Program-made: the position numbers and the translations under genes
Shown here: in pieces, positions 55,292 to 63,638 of the stretch
Layout of the letters: each line of letters starts with the position of its first letter
Position numbering within the stretch: position 1 is the first letter of the stretch
Notes under the pieces: generated by a model
Seen by the model: the letters and a program-made list of their open reading frames with translations, nothing else
Database searches by the model: none
What the model was told of the DNA's origin: nothing
Source: Leptolyngbya sp. FACHB-8
Lineage (GTDB): Bacteria > Cyanobacteriota > Cyanobacteriia > Elainellales > Elainellaceae
Assembly (NCBI RefSeq): GCF_014695575.1
Contig: NZ_JACJOO010000054.1
Location: 1 to 64,000, forward strand
Direction of reading: 5' to 3'
DNA: 64,000 nt

Positions 55292-55324
55292 ATTTTTGGA
55301 GGGGCTACAAACCTCTCCAAAAAT
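55292..55324 (+). terminator. Hairpin between psaI and psaL
   Basis: ATTTTTGGAGGGG pairs with CCTCTCCAAAAAT (one mismatch) around a short loop. It may partly stop or stabilise the psaI transcript ahead of psaL, setting the ratio of the two. Confidence 0.5.
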
Positions 55325-55467
55325 CTCTAAAGCTTCTTCAATATTGGGTTCCCCTATACTGATGAGCTGACGGGCCATGGTTGCCTACTGTGGCATGCTT
55401 CCCCGGTGTGCCGGGTACGCCTGGCTCACTGGCATCTTTGAAAACCTTTTGAGAGATAGTGCAGAAC

Positions 55468-55947
55468 ATGGACGTAGTTAAACCCGCTGGCGATCCCCAA
55501 ATCGGCAACCTGGCCACGCCGATTAACTCCTCTGGATTTACTAAAGCTCTGATTAATAACCTTCCGGCGTATCGTGCAGGTCTGTCTGCTCAGCGTCGGG
55601 GCCTGGAAGTTGGCATGGCTCACGGCTACTTGCTGTTTGGCCCCTTCGCCCTCACCAGCCAGTTCCGCAACACCCCCTTCGCAAACGAAGTGGGTCTGGT
55701 AGAAGCAGTCGTTCTTGTGGTTATTCTCACCCTCTGTCTGTCGGTGTACAGCAGTGTGGGTGTGAACAGCCCCATTTCAACTGTGACCAACCCCAACCCC
55801 CCCTCTGCCCTCGGCAATTCTGAAGGCTGGAGCGAGTTTGCAGGTTCCTTCCTGGTAGGTGGTATTGGCGGAGCCGCTTTTGCCTACCTGATCTTTAAGG
55901 TGGCTCAGTCTGGTGTTCTGGAAAGCTTTGGTAACATCCTGGGCTAG
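55468..55947 (+). CDS. psaL: Photosystem I reaction centre subunit XI PsaL
   Basis: A 159-residue PsaL with QIGNLATPINSSGFTKALIN, RRGLEVGMAHGYLLFGPF and two to three membrane helices. PsaL connects monomers of the photosystem I trimer and binds chlorophyll. ATG at 55468 is favoured; a GTG at 55459 is possible. Short amino-terminal extension relative to other cyanobacterial PsaL. It is followed by an intrinsic terminator. Confidence 0.95.
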   Translation: MDVVKPAGDPQIGNLATPINSSGFTKALINNLPAYRAGLSAQRRGLEVGMAHGYLLFGPFALTSQFRNTPFANEVGLVEAVVLVVILTLCLSVYSSVGVNSPISTVTNPNPPSALGNSEGWSEFAGSFLVGGIGGAAFAYLIFKVAQSGVLESFGNILG

Positions 55948-55985
55948 GGTGTGATTGGCCCATTCAAGCTCAATATGTCATTGAG

Positions 55986-56014
55986 AGAGACGTAGTCAAT
56001 ACGTCTCTTTTTTT
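55986..56014 (+). terminator. Intrinsic terminator of psaL
   Basis: AGAGACGTA and TACGTCTCT (55986-55994 and 56000-56008), GTCAA loop, followed by TTTTTT. Confidence 0.8.
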
Positions 56015-56019
56015 AACCT

Positions 56020-56118
56020 CAATTTGGGATAAGCTGAAGTGCCGATTTTGGCGTGTGCGAAGCGCACGCCAAAATCGGCGTTTTCGAGTGCTGTACAACG
56101 CGCGGCACTCGAAAACGT
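56020..56118. repeat. Family A repeat, copy 3 (truncated, inverted)
   Basis: Begins CAATTTGGGATAAG, the reverse complement of the right end of copy 2, then hairpins on GATTTTGGCGTG/CACGCCAAAATC and GCGTTTTCGAGTGC/GCACTCGAAAACG. The far end is missing and abuts a family C repeat at 56119. Confidence 0.68.
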
Positions 56119-56218
56119 CCTTATAGCAATGTGCAAGTGCGTTAAGTACAGCAACAGTGGTGTAGGGCACTTCGTGCCCTACACCACTGTACTTAATCAA
56201 CCCCACAGCGCTATAAGG
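56119..56218. repeat. Family C MITE-like repeat, copy 1
   Basis: Ends CCTTATAGC and GCTATAAGG are exact inverses; a longer imperfect inverted repeat runs from TATAGCAATGTGCAAGTGCG inward and a hairpin with TTC apex fills the centre. A second copy is at 59748-59842. Confidence 0.72.
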
Positions 56219-56283
56219 CTGTAGCGATATGTCTGATGAAGAATGCAGGCTAAGCTTAGAAGGAACCTAAAGGTAAAACAGCT

Positions 56284-56937
56284 GTGGCTCGTTCTGCGTC
56301 TAAAGCTCGGAGCACTCGCGGGTATTTCATTGATGAGATGGGAGTTCGGCTGCCCAGTGTGACGACTGTGCTGAATGCCACCAAACCCCCCGAGGCGCGA
56401 GAAGCCCTGGCGAAGTGGCGCGATCGCCTTGGTTCCGAAGAAGCAAGCCGAGTCTCCATTGCTGCCAGTCGTCGCGGAACTCTGACCCATACGCAACTTC
56501 GCCATTACCTGCTGGGAAACCCTATCCCTTGCCCCGACCTGATCCGCCCCTACTGGGAAAGTTTGCAACCTGTTCTAACAGATATTCAGGAAGTGCATTT
56601 AGTCGAAACGACGGTGTTTCACCATGACCTGGGCTATGCGGGAAAGGTAGATTGTGTAGTGAATTATCAAGGGACTCCCTGCTTATTAGACTGGAAGACA
56701 GGCGATCGCCCCAAAGGGTCGATAGAACGGCTCTATGATGCACCTTTGCAGGTAGCGGCTTACTGTGGTGCAGTCAATCATAGCCGTCAGGTGGAAGGGG
56801 TGGAGGTGCGATCGGCACGAGTTGTGGTCGCCTTACCGGATCAGCCCGCTGAAGTGTTTTCCTTTGATTTGGCTGATGTGCTCTCCTACTGGGAGCAGTG
56901 GGAGGAACGGCTAGCTAAATTTTACCGCCGTCGATAG
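56284..56937 (+). CDS. PD-(D/E)XK nuclease-like protein
   Basis: A 217-residue protein with a restriction-endonuclease-like core: GYAGKVDCVVNYQGTPCLLD and DWKTGD, in which Asp127-Cys and Asp-Trp-Lys are the D...DxK catalytic pattern. The N-terminal segment RLPSVTTVLN and HTQLRHYL are seen in MGME1/RecB-type exonucleases and related Cas4-like enzymes. No CRISPR or recombination gene lies near, so a role in DNA repair or processing is open. GTG start at 56284. Residue numbers are approximate. Confidence 0.75.
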   Translation: MARSASKARSTRGYFIDEMGVRLPSVTTVLNATKPPEAREALAKWRDRLGSEEASRVSIAASRRGTLTHTQLRHYLLGNPIPCPDLIRPYWESLQPVLTDIQEVHLVETTVFHHDLGYAGKVDCVVNYQGTPCLLDWKTGDRPKGSIERLYDAPLQVAAYCGAVNHSRQVEGVEVRSARVVVALPDQPAEVFSFDLADVLSYWEQWEERLAKFYRRR

Positions 56938-56942
56938 ATAGC

Positions 56943-56976
56943 GTTAGGGGGAGACGGCTTGCCGTCTCCCCCTAAC
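56943..56976 (+). terminator. 16-bp GC-rich hairpin after the nuclease gene
   Basis: GTTAGGGGGAGACGGC and GCCGTCTCCCCCTAAC are exact inverse arms with a TT loop, 6 bp after the stop codon. Confidence 0.65.
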
Positions 56977-56982
56977 TTCAAC

Positions 56983-57071
56983 AGGACTTACGCCTTTGTG
57001 TTGTGGGTGGGGTGCTTCGCACCCCACCCACAACACAAAGGCACTACGGATAGAGGGCTTGCGTAAGTCCT
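56983..57071. repeat. Family B MITE-like repeat, copy 3
   Basis: Ends AGGACTTACGC (56983) and GCGTAAGTCCT (57071) are exact inverses. The inner hairpin (56992-57015 and 57019-57042, 24-bp arms) has a TTC loop. Confidence 0.76.
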
Positions 57072-57090
57072 GTTCAAGAAGTATTGCTCT

Positions 57091-57651
57091 TTAGCAGCCC
57101 GCATCTCCTATGACGGGTACTTCGACACTCTCCCCATTCAGTTCAACCTTAATCGTGCCCGAGGGGATGGAAAGAGACTCAATCTCGCCCGGCTGCCCCT
57201 GGGTGACATCAACATGTACCGTAATTCCTTTTTCTTCATTGCTGAAGGTTTGCGAGGTGAATTGGCCGTAAAAGGTATCACCACTGGCTTCGGTACGCCG
57301 GAAACGCACAACTTCGTCATTGATCTTCATCAACGTCGAATTCTCGTCCAGACCGCTTAAAAGGGTGAAGCGGCGATCGCCAGAAGGTTTCGCATTTTCC
57401 TCGTTTGTCCACAGGGTCATGCCACAGCCTGCTGCGCCGATCTCGTAGATTTCATTAAACGAAAAGGAGCCCAGCTTGATCGACGTCGCCGTACTAGGAG
57501 TTACGGACGGAGAAGCTGGGCTGGCGGGAGCTTGAGCAATCGGTGAAGCATCACGGTTACTAACGTCCGGGGTTTCAGAGGTTGAACGACCGCAGGCGGC
57601 TAGCCCGCTCCCCAGCATCAGAACCATTAATCCCACCCATACGTATCTCAT
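57091..57651 (-). CDS. Lipoprotein of unknown function
   Basis: A 186-residue protein. A signal peptide (1-19) ends in the lipobox LAAC with Cys20 as the lipidated residue. A Ser/Pro/Ala-rich linker (21-60) precedes a domain of about 125 residues with two Cys residues (AAGCGMTL, GDAGC at the very end), which may be bridged. No family is recognised. It is probably in the outer or plasma membrane. It stands alone. Confidence 0.72.
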   Translation of the reverse strand: MRYVWVGLMVLMLGSGLAACGRSTSETPDVSNRDASPIAQAPASPASPSVTPSTATSIKLGSFSFNEIYEIGAAGCGMTLWTNEENAKPSGDRRFTLLSGLDENSTLMKINDEVVRFRRTEASGDTFYGQFTSQTFSNEEKGITVHVDVTQGQPGEIESLSIPSGTIKVELNGESVEVPVIGDAGC

Positions 57652-57787
57652 GTGAACCCGCCCACCTATACTGCTATTCCTACTTTAGGTGGGGACGAAA
57701 AAATAGTAGGGTTGGTTTCAAAAATGGGTACAGCCAGGAAAGGAGACTGAGGGCTGAGCACGGGTCTCTTTGCCGCACTCAGTCCTA

Positions 57788-58504
57788 CTATGCTTCACCA
57801 GAAGTCTGTTCTTCCATCTCCTTTGTTAGGTGCTGAAGGGAAATGTGAGCTGCTGCCGCAACATTGGGGTGGCTGTCTTTTTCCAGATATTTAAGGGCGG
57901 AAATGGCTTTTGTTGAGGGCATATTGCCAAGGGCTTCGGCCAGGCGCTGGCGCACTAACCAATCTGATGATTGGGCAAAGCGCAGGATGGCTTCGAGGGA
58001 CTCGACATCACGAATTTCTCCCAGGGCAGCGATCGCCGCCTGATGCAATACGACTTCATCGCTCTCCAACGCTTGCAATAAGACGTTGCGAGCTTTGGGG
58101 TCTTTCAAATTGCCAAGAGATACAGCGGCACTAAACCGAACTAACCAATCGGTATCTTCGTAAAATGTGCGCATCAGTGGCTCGACAGCACGGCTATCTT
58201 GCAAATAGCCTAAGGCTCCCGCCGCTCCCGCCCGGACACTATAATCGGGGTCGGTTTCCATAATCTGGGTCAGCAGAGGGTAGCACTCCGCCGTAGGTTT
58301 GAGCCCCAGGGCAAATACGGCCATGCTTTTAACCTGAAGGTTGTCGTCGTCTAATACCTTCTTAATAAGGGGGACAGCCTGTTCCGGTTCTATATCCCTG
58401 AGTGCCACAACCCCCAGGAGGCGATCGCGTGAATTTTCACTCTCTAACTGGGTTGCAATCTCCTCCAGGTTGGGAAGATTGGGTTGGGCTGTTACGTCGC
58501 TCAT
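57788..58504 (-). CDS. HEAT-repeat protein, NblB-like
   Basis: A 238-residue protein made of about six HEAT/PBS-lyase-like repeats (NLQVKSMAVFALG, YSVRAGAAGALG, WLVRFSAAVSLG, VVLHQAAIAALGE, WLVRQRLAEALG, HPNVAAAAHISLQ). This matches NblB-type proteins, which bind phycobilins and are linked to phycobilisome breakdown, but also lyase-like and generic HEAT proteins. The ATG at 58504 has AGGAG 6 bp before; a TTG at 58519 is less likely. A 36-bp palindrome lies in the divergent region to the next gene. Confidence 0.7.
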   Translation of the reverse strand: MSDVTAQPNLPNLEEIATQLESENSRDRLLGVVALRDIEPEQAVPLIKKVLDDDNLQVKSMAVFALGLKPTAECYPLLTQIMETDPDYSVRAGAAGALGYLQDSRAVEPLMRTFYEDTDWLVRFSAAVSLGNLKDPKARNVLLQALESDEVVLHQAAIAALGEIRDVESLEAILRFAQSSDWLVRQRLAEALGNMPSTKAISALKYLEKDSHPNVAAAAHISLQHLTKEMEEQTSGEA

Positions 58505-58610
58505 CCGAACTCCTGACAAAGGGCACTATCGTCATTATGGCACTCTCGAAAGGTAATTCGGTTCAGCTCGGTTCAGCGGCCTATCTGTGTATTTCTGAAT
58601 ACATTAGTTC

Positions 58611-58685
58611 GGACAGTTTTTCTGAAACCCTTGATTTTGCGTGCGCTTCGCGCACGCAAAATCAAGGGTTTCAGAAAAACTGTCC
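58611..58685. repeat. Perfect 36-bp hairpin in a divergent intergenic region
   Basis: Exact arms (58611-58646 and 58650-58685) with a TTC loop. It is the longest perfect stem in the window and lies between divergently transcribed genes, so it is not a typical terminator. The central TTGATTTTGCGTG is shared with 50216-50280. Confidence 0.8.
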
Positions 58686-58771
58686 AGAGTATTGTGAATA
58701 GAGATGGCTCACTGAAAATAGGCTCTGATTTTTACGATGTGGTTTACTAGTTTTGCATCGAAAAAACTGTC

Positions 58772-59605
58772 ATGATCGGAGTCATGATGCGAATTCTCAG
58801 TCTGCTTTTAGTATTGATTTGCCTTTGGTGCGGCCTACCGGGGGGGAGCACTCTCGCTCGGGCCGATGCCCTGCCCCAAGATGCTGTCCCTGTTGATGTG
58901 GAAGCCTTAGGCGATCTTCGACAAAAGGCATTTAACGCTACGAATAAAGGCGATTTTGCGACGGCAGAAACCTACTGGACTCAGATTCTCGAAAAATTGC
59001 CTGACAATGCTGCTGTGCTGAGCAACCGGGGCAATTCGCGCGTAAGCCAGAATAAGCTAGAGGCGGCTATTGAGGACTATAACCGGGCTATCGAGCTGAT
59101 GCCTGAAGCCCCTGACCCATACTTGAATCGGGGAGCTGCACTGGAAGGGTTGCAACAGTGGAATGCAGCGATCGCCGACTACAATCAAGTCCTCGCTCTT
59201 GACCCCAATGATCCAGCAGCCTACAACAACCGGGGTAATGCCGAGGCTGGCTTGGGGCAGTGGGATGCGGCGATCGCCGATTACCAGAAAGCTTCCGAAC
59301 TGGCTCCAGACTTTGCCATAGCTCGCGCCAACCGTGCCCTTGCCCTCTACCAAACGGGTCAGGTCGAGCAATCCATGCGAGAAATGCGAAATTTGGTGCG
59401 TAAATATCCCCGTTTTGCTGATATGCGAGCAGCCCTCACCGCTACCCTCTGGGTTCAGGGAAATCGGGGAGAAGCCGAAAGTAACTGGGTCGCTGCCCTG
59501 GGATTGGATTCTCGCTACAAAAATCTAGATTGGGTTGCAAATACTCGCCGTTGGCCCGATGCCATGGTGAAGGCTTTAGAGAAGTTTCTGAAGCTTCAGT
59601 CGTAA
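58772..59605 (+). CDS. TPR protein with signal peptide
   Basis: A 277-residue exported protein. A signal peptide (about 1-31, ending TLARA) is followed by about five TPR units, of which three are clear: AFNATNKGDFATAETYWTQI, AVLSNRGNSRVSQNKLEAAI and AAYNNRGNAEAGLGQWDAAI. The C-terminus (RWPDAMVKALEKFLKLQS) is conserved in some cyanobacterial and plastid lumenal TPR proteins. It probably acts in the thylakoid lumen or periplasm. There is no neighbour on the same strand. Confidence 0.8.
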   Translation: MIGVMMRILSLLLVLICLWCGLPGGSTLARADALPQDAVPVDVEALGDLRQKAFNATNKGDFATAETYWTQILEKLPDNAAVLSNRGNSRVSQNKLEAAIEDYNRAIELMPEAPDPYLNRGAALEGLQQWNAAIADYNQVLALDPNDPAAYNNRGNAEAGLGQWDAAIADYQKASELAPDFAIARANRALALYQTGQVEQSMREMRNLVRKYPRFADMRAALTATLWVQGNRGEAESNWVAALGLDSRYKNLDWVANTRRWPDAMVKALEKFLKLQS

Positions 59606-59611
59606 CCTATA

Positions 59612-59730
59612 ACCTCAATTCGGCTAAGCCCCAAGTGCCTATTTTGGTGTGAGTAGACCGCACGCCAAAATGGGCTTTTTTGAGGGGAACTTTGCGCTCC
59701 TCAAAAAAGCCTTTAACCTAAACTCAGACT
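59612..59730. repeat. Family A repeat, copy 4 (degenerate)
   Basis: Starts CAATTCGGCTAAG and has hairpins on CTATTTTGGTGTG/CACGCCAAAATGG and GGCTTTTTTGAGG/CCTCAAAAAAGCC. The last part AACCTAAACTCAG resembles the missing far end. A family C repeat follows within 20 bp. Confidence 0.62.
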
Positions 59731-59747
59731 AATCCTATAGAGCGTTC

Positions 59748-59842
59748 TATAGCAATGTGCAAGTGCGTTAAGTACAGCAACGGTGGTGTGTGGCACGAAG
59801 TGCCACACACCACCGTACTTAATCAACGTGCACAGCGCTGTA
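59748..59842. repeat. Family C MITE-like repeat, copy 2
   Basis: Begins TATAGCAATGTGCAAGTGCG as copy 1, and ends GCGCTGTA. The core hairpin (GGTGGTGTGTGGCAC) has a GAA apex. Between this and the gene at 59974 is a second hairpin (59914-59954), possibly the terminator of that gene on the minus strand. Confidence 0.7.
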
Positions 59843-59913
59843 AAACTCGCTTGAAGGGTTGCTTTCTCATACGCGAAGCGCATAAGAAAACACTCTTAAA
59901 GGTTGTGATTTGT

Positions 59914-59954
59914 AAAAGGAGAGGGACGGTGCACTGCACTGCCCCTCTCCTTTT
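59914..59954 (-). terminator. 19-bp hairpin after the 59974-60333 gene
   Basis: Arms 59914-59932 and 59936-59954 with two mismatches, ACT loop; on the minus strand it is preceded by the stop at 59974 and ends in TTTT. Its apex sequence recurs at 8830-8868. Confidence 0.55.
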
Positions 59955-59973
59955 GTTGAACAGGATAAATGGT

Positions 59974-60333
59974 TTAGACAGAACCGCCAATTTGTTGAAG
60001 GGCGATCGCCCGAGCCCGTTCAGAGAGGCTATCGAGCAGAACCTCATCGGATTCGCCAATTAGCTTTTCCTTCCGCATCAAGTCGACCATCGTTTCCCAC
60101 AGAATTTCTTCAACCTTTTGGGCTTGAGATGCTAACCACTGATGGGTATCCGTATCTTCCGGAAACTGATCAATGCACGTTAAGGTATAGCTTCGAAAAG
60201 CTTTTACTTGGCGTAAAATACGAGCGACATATCCAGGACATTCGCAGGCAATTACATCTGCGGCCCGGCATATTTCAAGAAGGGCTTCATCTGAAAATTC
60301 AGAAAGTCTAATGGTTCGTTCCTGCTCTGGCAT
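59974..60333 (-). CDS. Conserved small protein of unknown function
   Basis: A 119-residue helical protein with two cysteines close together (IACECPGYVARI), a layout found in small cyanobacterial proteins of no known role. Starts MPEQERTIRLSEFSDEALLE at an ATG. There are no membrane helices. The LDSLSERARAIALQQIGG tail is amphipathic. It is between repeats and an intergenic gap of 262 bp (60334-60595). Confidence 0.62.
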   Translation of the reverse strand: MPEQERTIRLSEFSDEALLEICRAADVIACECPGYVARILRQVKAFRSYTLTCIDQFPEDTDTHQWLASQAQKVEEILWETMVDLMRKEKLIGESDEVLLDSLSERARAIALQQIGGSV

Positions 60334-60595
60334 GTGTCAACCTGAGTAAATAGTACAAAGCTCAAGCATGATGCCGATTTCCCTGTTCCTGATGACCTGG
60401 TTTGCTCTACTCAGTTTCCCGAAATAGGCTAACGAAGGCATCATCCGTTCGACATAGTGATACGGGTGCTAAATTGAACGCGTATATGCTGAAGCGACTA
60501 ATCGTTGATAAAGGTAGAACCTGAGATAAGACCGTACATCACCCAGACAGGGTGAAGCAGACCTTCACCTCTCTAATATTAAAATAACGCAAGGC

Positions 60596-61597
60596 CTATC
60601 GGGAATGTAGGTAACGTTTCTGTATCTTCTGCCACATCATTTCCAATGAGAGCTTGAAGAGGCGAGTCTTCGTAAAACTGGGGATATCTGAGGCATGACG
60701 ATGTTGGTGGTCAAAGAATTGATTGATATCCTGTAAAATAAGCTGCAATTTCTGAAGAATATTAGGGGTTCTATATTCCTCTAAAAATAATTCGGGGGCT
60801 TTAGACGGCTCGAAATTTTCTAAAACTCGAAGAATTCTTTGTGTATCAAACGCCAGAGAATATCCAGCAATTTTGTGACAGTTGAAACCGGGATCTAAGT
60901 AATCGGAAAGCCCTCCATTGAGGCTTGAAAAAACCTGACAGCCGCAGGCAAAAGCTTCCAAGGGTTGTAACCCAAATCCCTCACTCACTCCTTGCAGTGC
61001 CCAATACTCGGCAGAGTCGTAGAGATAGACTTTGGCTCGATTAAATAAGCCGGGTAAGTCCTCTATATAGTGGTCTACAACATAAACATTGCAAACCTGC
61101 TGCAAAGCAGGAACCAATTGGTTCAGGAGATATCGAGATGACTTGCGAACCTGAACCAAGACATCAATGTCCCGTTCCTGGTTGAGATTTTGAAAGCTAT
61201 CAGAAATCTCATTGGGCAGATAATACAGCAGGTTATTGGGTGCTTTCTGCCCCCAGTAACCCAGGGTATTGCGGCTAACGGTGATGATTGGGACAGAGGC
61301 GGGAAGCTGAAAGCCATAGCCAGCGCTGTGGGCGTGATAAATGGTGGGGTGCGATCGCACTCGTGCCGCCAACTTAGGCACATCAAACCCCCAACTCAAT
61401 ACAAAGATCACATTGTCCAGATTGGGTTGCTGCAACACATCATCCAGAAATAACGTGTCCTTTTCCCGCTGCCGATAGGTCACGACTTCTGCTGGGCAAA
61501 TTTTTTGGGCCATTTTGAGGGTTTTTAGTTCTGCCCATAGCCCTCCGCAGGCGAACTTTCCGCCTGTACCCGGAAGCAGGAAATACAATGTCCTCAT
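60596..61597 (-). CDS. Glycosyltransferase (GT4-like fold)
   Basis: A 333-residue protein. The N-terminal GTGGKFACGGLWAELKTLKM, the central VVDHYIEDLPGLFNRAKVYLY and the ESEGFG-like GVSEGFGLQPLEAFACGCQV with a following SLNGGLSDYLDPG segment are those of retaining GT-B glycosyltransferases. ATG at 61597 follows TTGGAGC by 7 bp; a TTG at 61609 is possible. Sugar and acceptor are unknown. It lies 103 bp from a small membrane protein gene on the opposite strand. Confidence 0.82.
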   Translation of the reverse strand: MRTLYFLLPGTGGKFACGGLWAELKTLKMAQKICPAEVVTYRQREKDTLFLDDVLQQPNLDNVIFVLSWGFDVPKLAARVRSHPTIYHAHSAGYGFQLPASVPIITVSRNTLGYWGQKAPNNLLYYLPNEISDSFQNLNQERDIDVLVQVRKSSRYLLNQLVPALQQVCNVYVVDHYIEDLPGLFNRAKVYLYDSAEYWALQGVSEGFGLQPLEAFACGCQVFSSLNGGLSDYLDPGFNCHKIAGYSLAFDTQRILRVLENFEPSKAPELFLEEYRTPNILQKLQLILQDINQFFDHQHRHASDIPSFTKTRLFKLSLEMMWQKIQKRYLHSR

Positions 61598-61700
61598 GGA
61601 ATGCTCCAAGCGAATAAAACTCTATTGGTAGGAGGGATAAAGCCATCCCCACCAATAGGATGCAGATTGGATTGGATTACTCATGGTGTTAGGGGTGAAG

Positions 61701-61841
61701 ATGGACAGCGAATGGGGAATGTTTTTGGGAGGAGCTGCCGTCCTGATCGGCTATCTGTTTCTCTCAGCGATGACAGAAATGGGTACGAAGCTTCCCTGGC
61801 GGCGAGGCGGGGATTCCGACCAGGGCGGTGACGATCAATAG
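61701..61841 (+). CDS. Short single-helix membrane protein
   Basis: A 46-residue frame starting MDSEWGMFLGGAAVLIGYLF and ending with an acidic, Gly-rich tail. It has one membrane helix (about 6-27) and a start at 61701 after AGGGGTGAAG; an earlier in-frame ATG at 61683 adds six residues. It lies between the glycosyltransferase gene and cimA. No family is recognised; confidence rests on the ribosome site and hydrophobic pattern. Confidence 0.5.
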   Translation: MDSEWGMFLGGAAVLIGYLFLSAMTEMGTKLPWRRGGDSDQGGDDQ

Positions 61842-61853
61842 AATGGCCTCCAG

Positions 61854-63527
61854 TTATTCAGGAAGTACGGTTGAAGTTTCCAATGCGACTTTGGCTCGGT
61901 GCTGTAACATCAGCCCGTACTCTAGCCCTTCGACAACGGCCTGATAGGACGCTTCAATGATATTGGTGGAGACGCCCACAGTCGTCCAACGTTGATGGCC
62001 ATTACTGGATTCCACCAAGACTCGGGTTTTGGCCGAGGTTCCCAAAGTCCCGTCCAAAATCCGCACCTTATAGTCAGTCAGGTGGAAGGAGACAATTTCA
62101 GGATAAAAGTTTTTCAAAGCTCGACGCAGGGCAGAGTCTAGGGCTGAAACTGGGCCATTCCCTTCTCCTGCTTCTAAAATTTCCTCGCCCCCTACGATGA
62201 CCTTGATTGTCGCGCGAGAATCCGTACCCCAGGTGCTATCTGGCAATAGTTGGCAGTACACATGGAAACCTTTCACATTGAAGAAGGATTCTCGCTGTCC
62301 CAACGCTTCACGCATCAGCAGCTCAAAGCTGGCTTCTGCCGCTTCAAATTGGTAGCCTTCGTTCTCCAGGTTTTTCAGATTTTGTAGGAGTTGGCGGCAG
62401 GTGGGTGCGTCTTTGTCTAGCTCAATGCCAAAACTGCGGGCCTTCGACAGCACATTACTTAACCCCGCCTGGTCAGAGATTACAATCCGACGGCGGTTCC
62501 CAATGGAGTCAGGCGAGATGTGTTCGTAGGTGATGGGGTTACGCTCGACGGCACTGACGTGAATACCGCCTTTATGGGCAAAGGCAGACAGACCCACATA
62601 AGGTGCATGATCGTCGGGGGCCAGATTAACAATCTCGCTAATCAATCGGCTGGAGTCGGTGAGGGTCGCGAGCTGATTGGGTGTAATGCAGGAATAGCCC
62701 AGCTTTAATTGCAGGTTCGGAATCAACGTGCAAAGGTTTGCGTTACCGCAGCGCTCCCCGTAGCCGTTGATGGTGCCCTGAACCATCCGGGCTCCGTCCA
62801 TAACAGCCGTAAGGGCATTAGCAACCGCTGTACCAGAGTCATTGTGAGTATGGATGCCAATTTGAACCTGAATGCTGGCATCGGGAGACAAAGCCTTCAC
62901 ATCTGAATTCTGAAGAAAGGAGCTGACCTTCTGTACAATCTCGCCGACTTCGTGGGGCAATGTTCCCCCGTTGGTGTCACAGAGGGTGAGCCATTCTGCA
63001 CCGCCTGCGATCGCTGCCTTCAAGGTCTCTAACGCATACTCTGGATTAGCCTTGTACCCATCAAACCAGTGCTCGGCATCGTAAATCACTCGCCGTCCTT
63101 GGCTCCGTAGATAGGAGAGGGTATCGGTGATCATGGCCAGGTTTTCTTCCAGGGTAGTCTTCAGCCCTTCTGTGACATGAAGATCCCACGATTTTCCGAA
63201 AATAGTGACCCACCGTGTTCCAGCTGAGAGAATGGGTTGCAGCATGGGATCGCTCTCGGCGGTCCGTCCGGGTCGTCGGGTTGCACAGAAGGCTACCACT
63301 TCTGCCTGTGAAAGAGGTTCTTCGCGCAGTTGCCAGAAAAACTGCACATCCTTCGGATTCGCCCCGGGCCACCCACCCTCAATAAAGGGAATTCCCAGTT
63401 GATCTAGTTGCCGCGCAATTCGCAACTTGTCTTCCAGGGAGAGGGACAGTCCTTCCCGCTGGGCCCCATCCCGTAAGGTGGTGTCGTAGATCCAGATCGT
63501 ATTGGGTGCGGAATCCTGAGTGGTCAT
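61854..63527 (-). CDS. cimA: (R)-citramalate synthase
   Basis: A 557-residue DRE-TIM metallolyase. The N-terminal YDTTLRDGAQREGLSLS motif binds the metal and alpha-keto acid; the GIHTHNDSGTAVANALTAV motif is the HxH metal site; the C-terminal LeuA-like regulatory domain (about 420-550, GPVSALDSALRRALKNFYPE) follows. CimA makes citramalate from pyruvate and acetyl-CoA, allowing isoleucine synthesis without threonine deaminase. It stands alone here. Confidence 0.93.
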   Translation of the reverse strand: MTTQDSAPNTIWIYDTTLRDGAQREGLSLSLEDKLRIARQLDQLGIPFIEGGWPGANPKDVQFFWQLREEPLSQAEVVAFCATRRPGRTAESDPMLQPILSAGTRWVTIFGKSWDLHVTEGLKTTLEENLAMITDTLSYLRSQGRRVIYDAEHWFDGYKANPEYALETLKAAIAGGAEWLTLCDTNGGTLPHEVGEIVQKVSSFLQNSDVKALSPDASIQVQIGIHTHNDSGTAVANALTAVMDGARMVQGTINGYGERCGNANLCTLIPNLQLKLGYSCITPNQLATLTDSSRLISEIVNLAPDDHAPYVGLSAFAHKGGIHVSAVERNPITYEHISPDSIGNRRRIVISDQAGLSNVLSKARSFGIELDKDAPTCRQLLQNLKNLENEGYQFEAAEASFELLMREALGQRESFFNVKGFHVYCQLLPDSTWGTDSRATIKVIVGGEEILEAGEGNGPVSALDSALRRALKNFYPEIVSFHLTDYKVRILDGTLGTSAKTRVLVESSNGHQRWTTVGVSTNIIEASYQAVVEGLEYGLMLQHRAKVALETSTVLPE

Positions 63528-63638
63528 GGTAACGGTGTTGGATGGAGGAATTAATTTAGGAATCAGCAGTACACTGCAACAGGAGAAAGCGACATCTTAC
63601 CCGACGCAACTCGCTATCAAACGATTCAAGGGGGCATG

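Noticed and set aside
55970-56206. 78-codon frame downstream of psaL
   Set aside because: It is made entirely of family A and C palindromic repeats.
56284-56937. Cas4-like part of a defence system
   Set aside because: It has the D...DxK nuclease core, but no Cys cluster and no defence or CRISPR gene next to it.
60368-60427. 19-codon hydrophobic frame
   Set aside because: Hydrophobic and begins with ATG, but no ribosome site and no match to a known small photosystem or cytochrome subunit.
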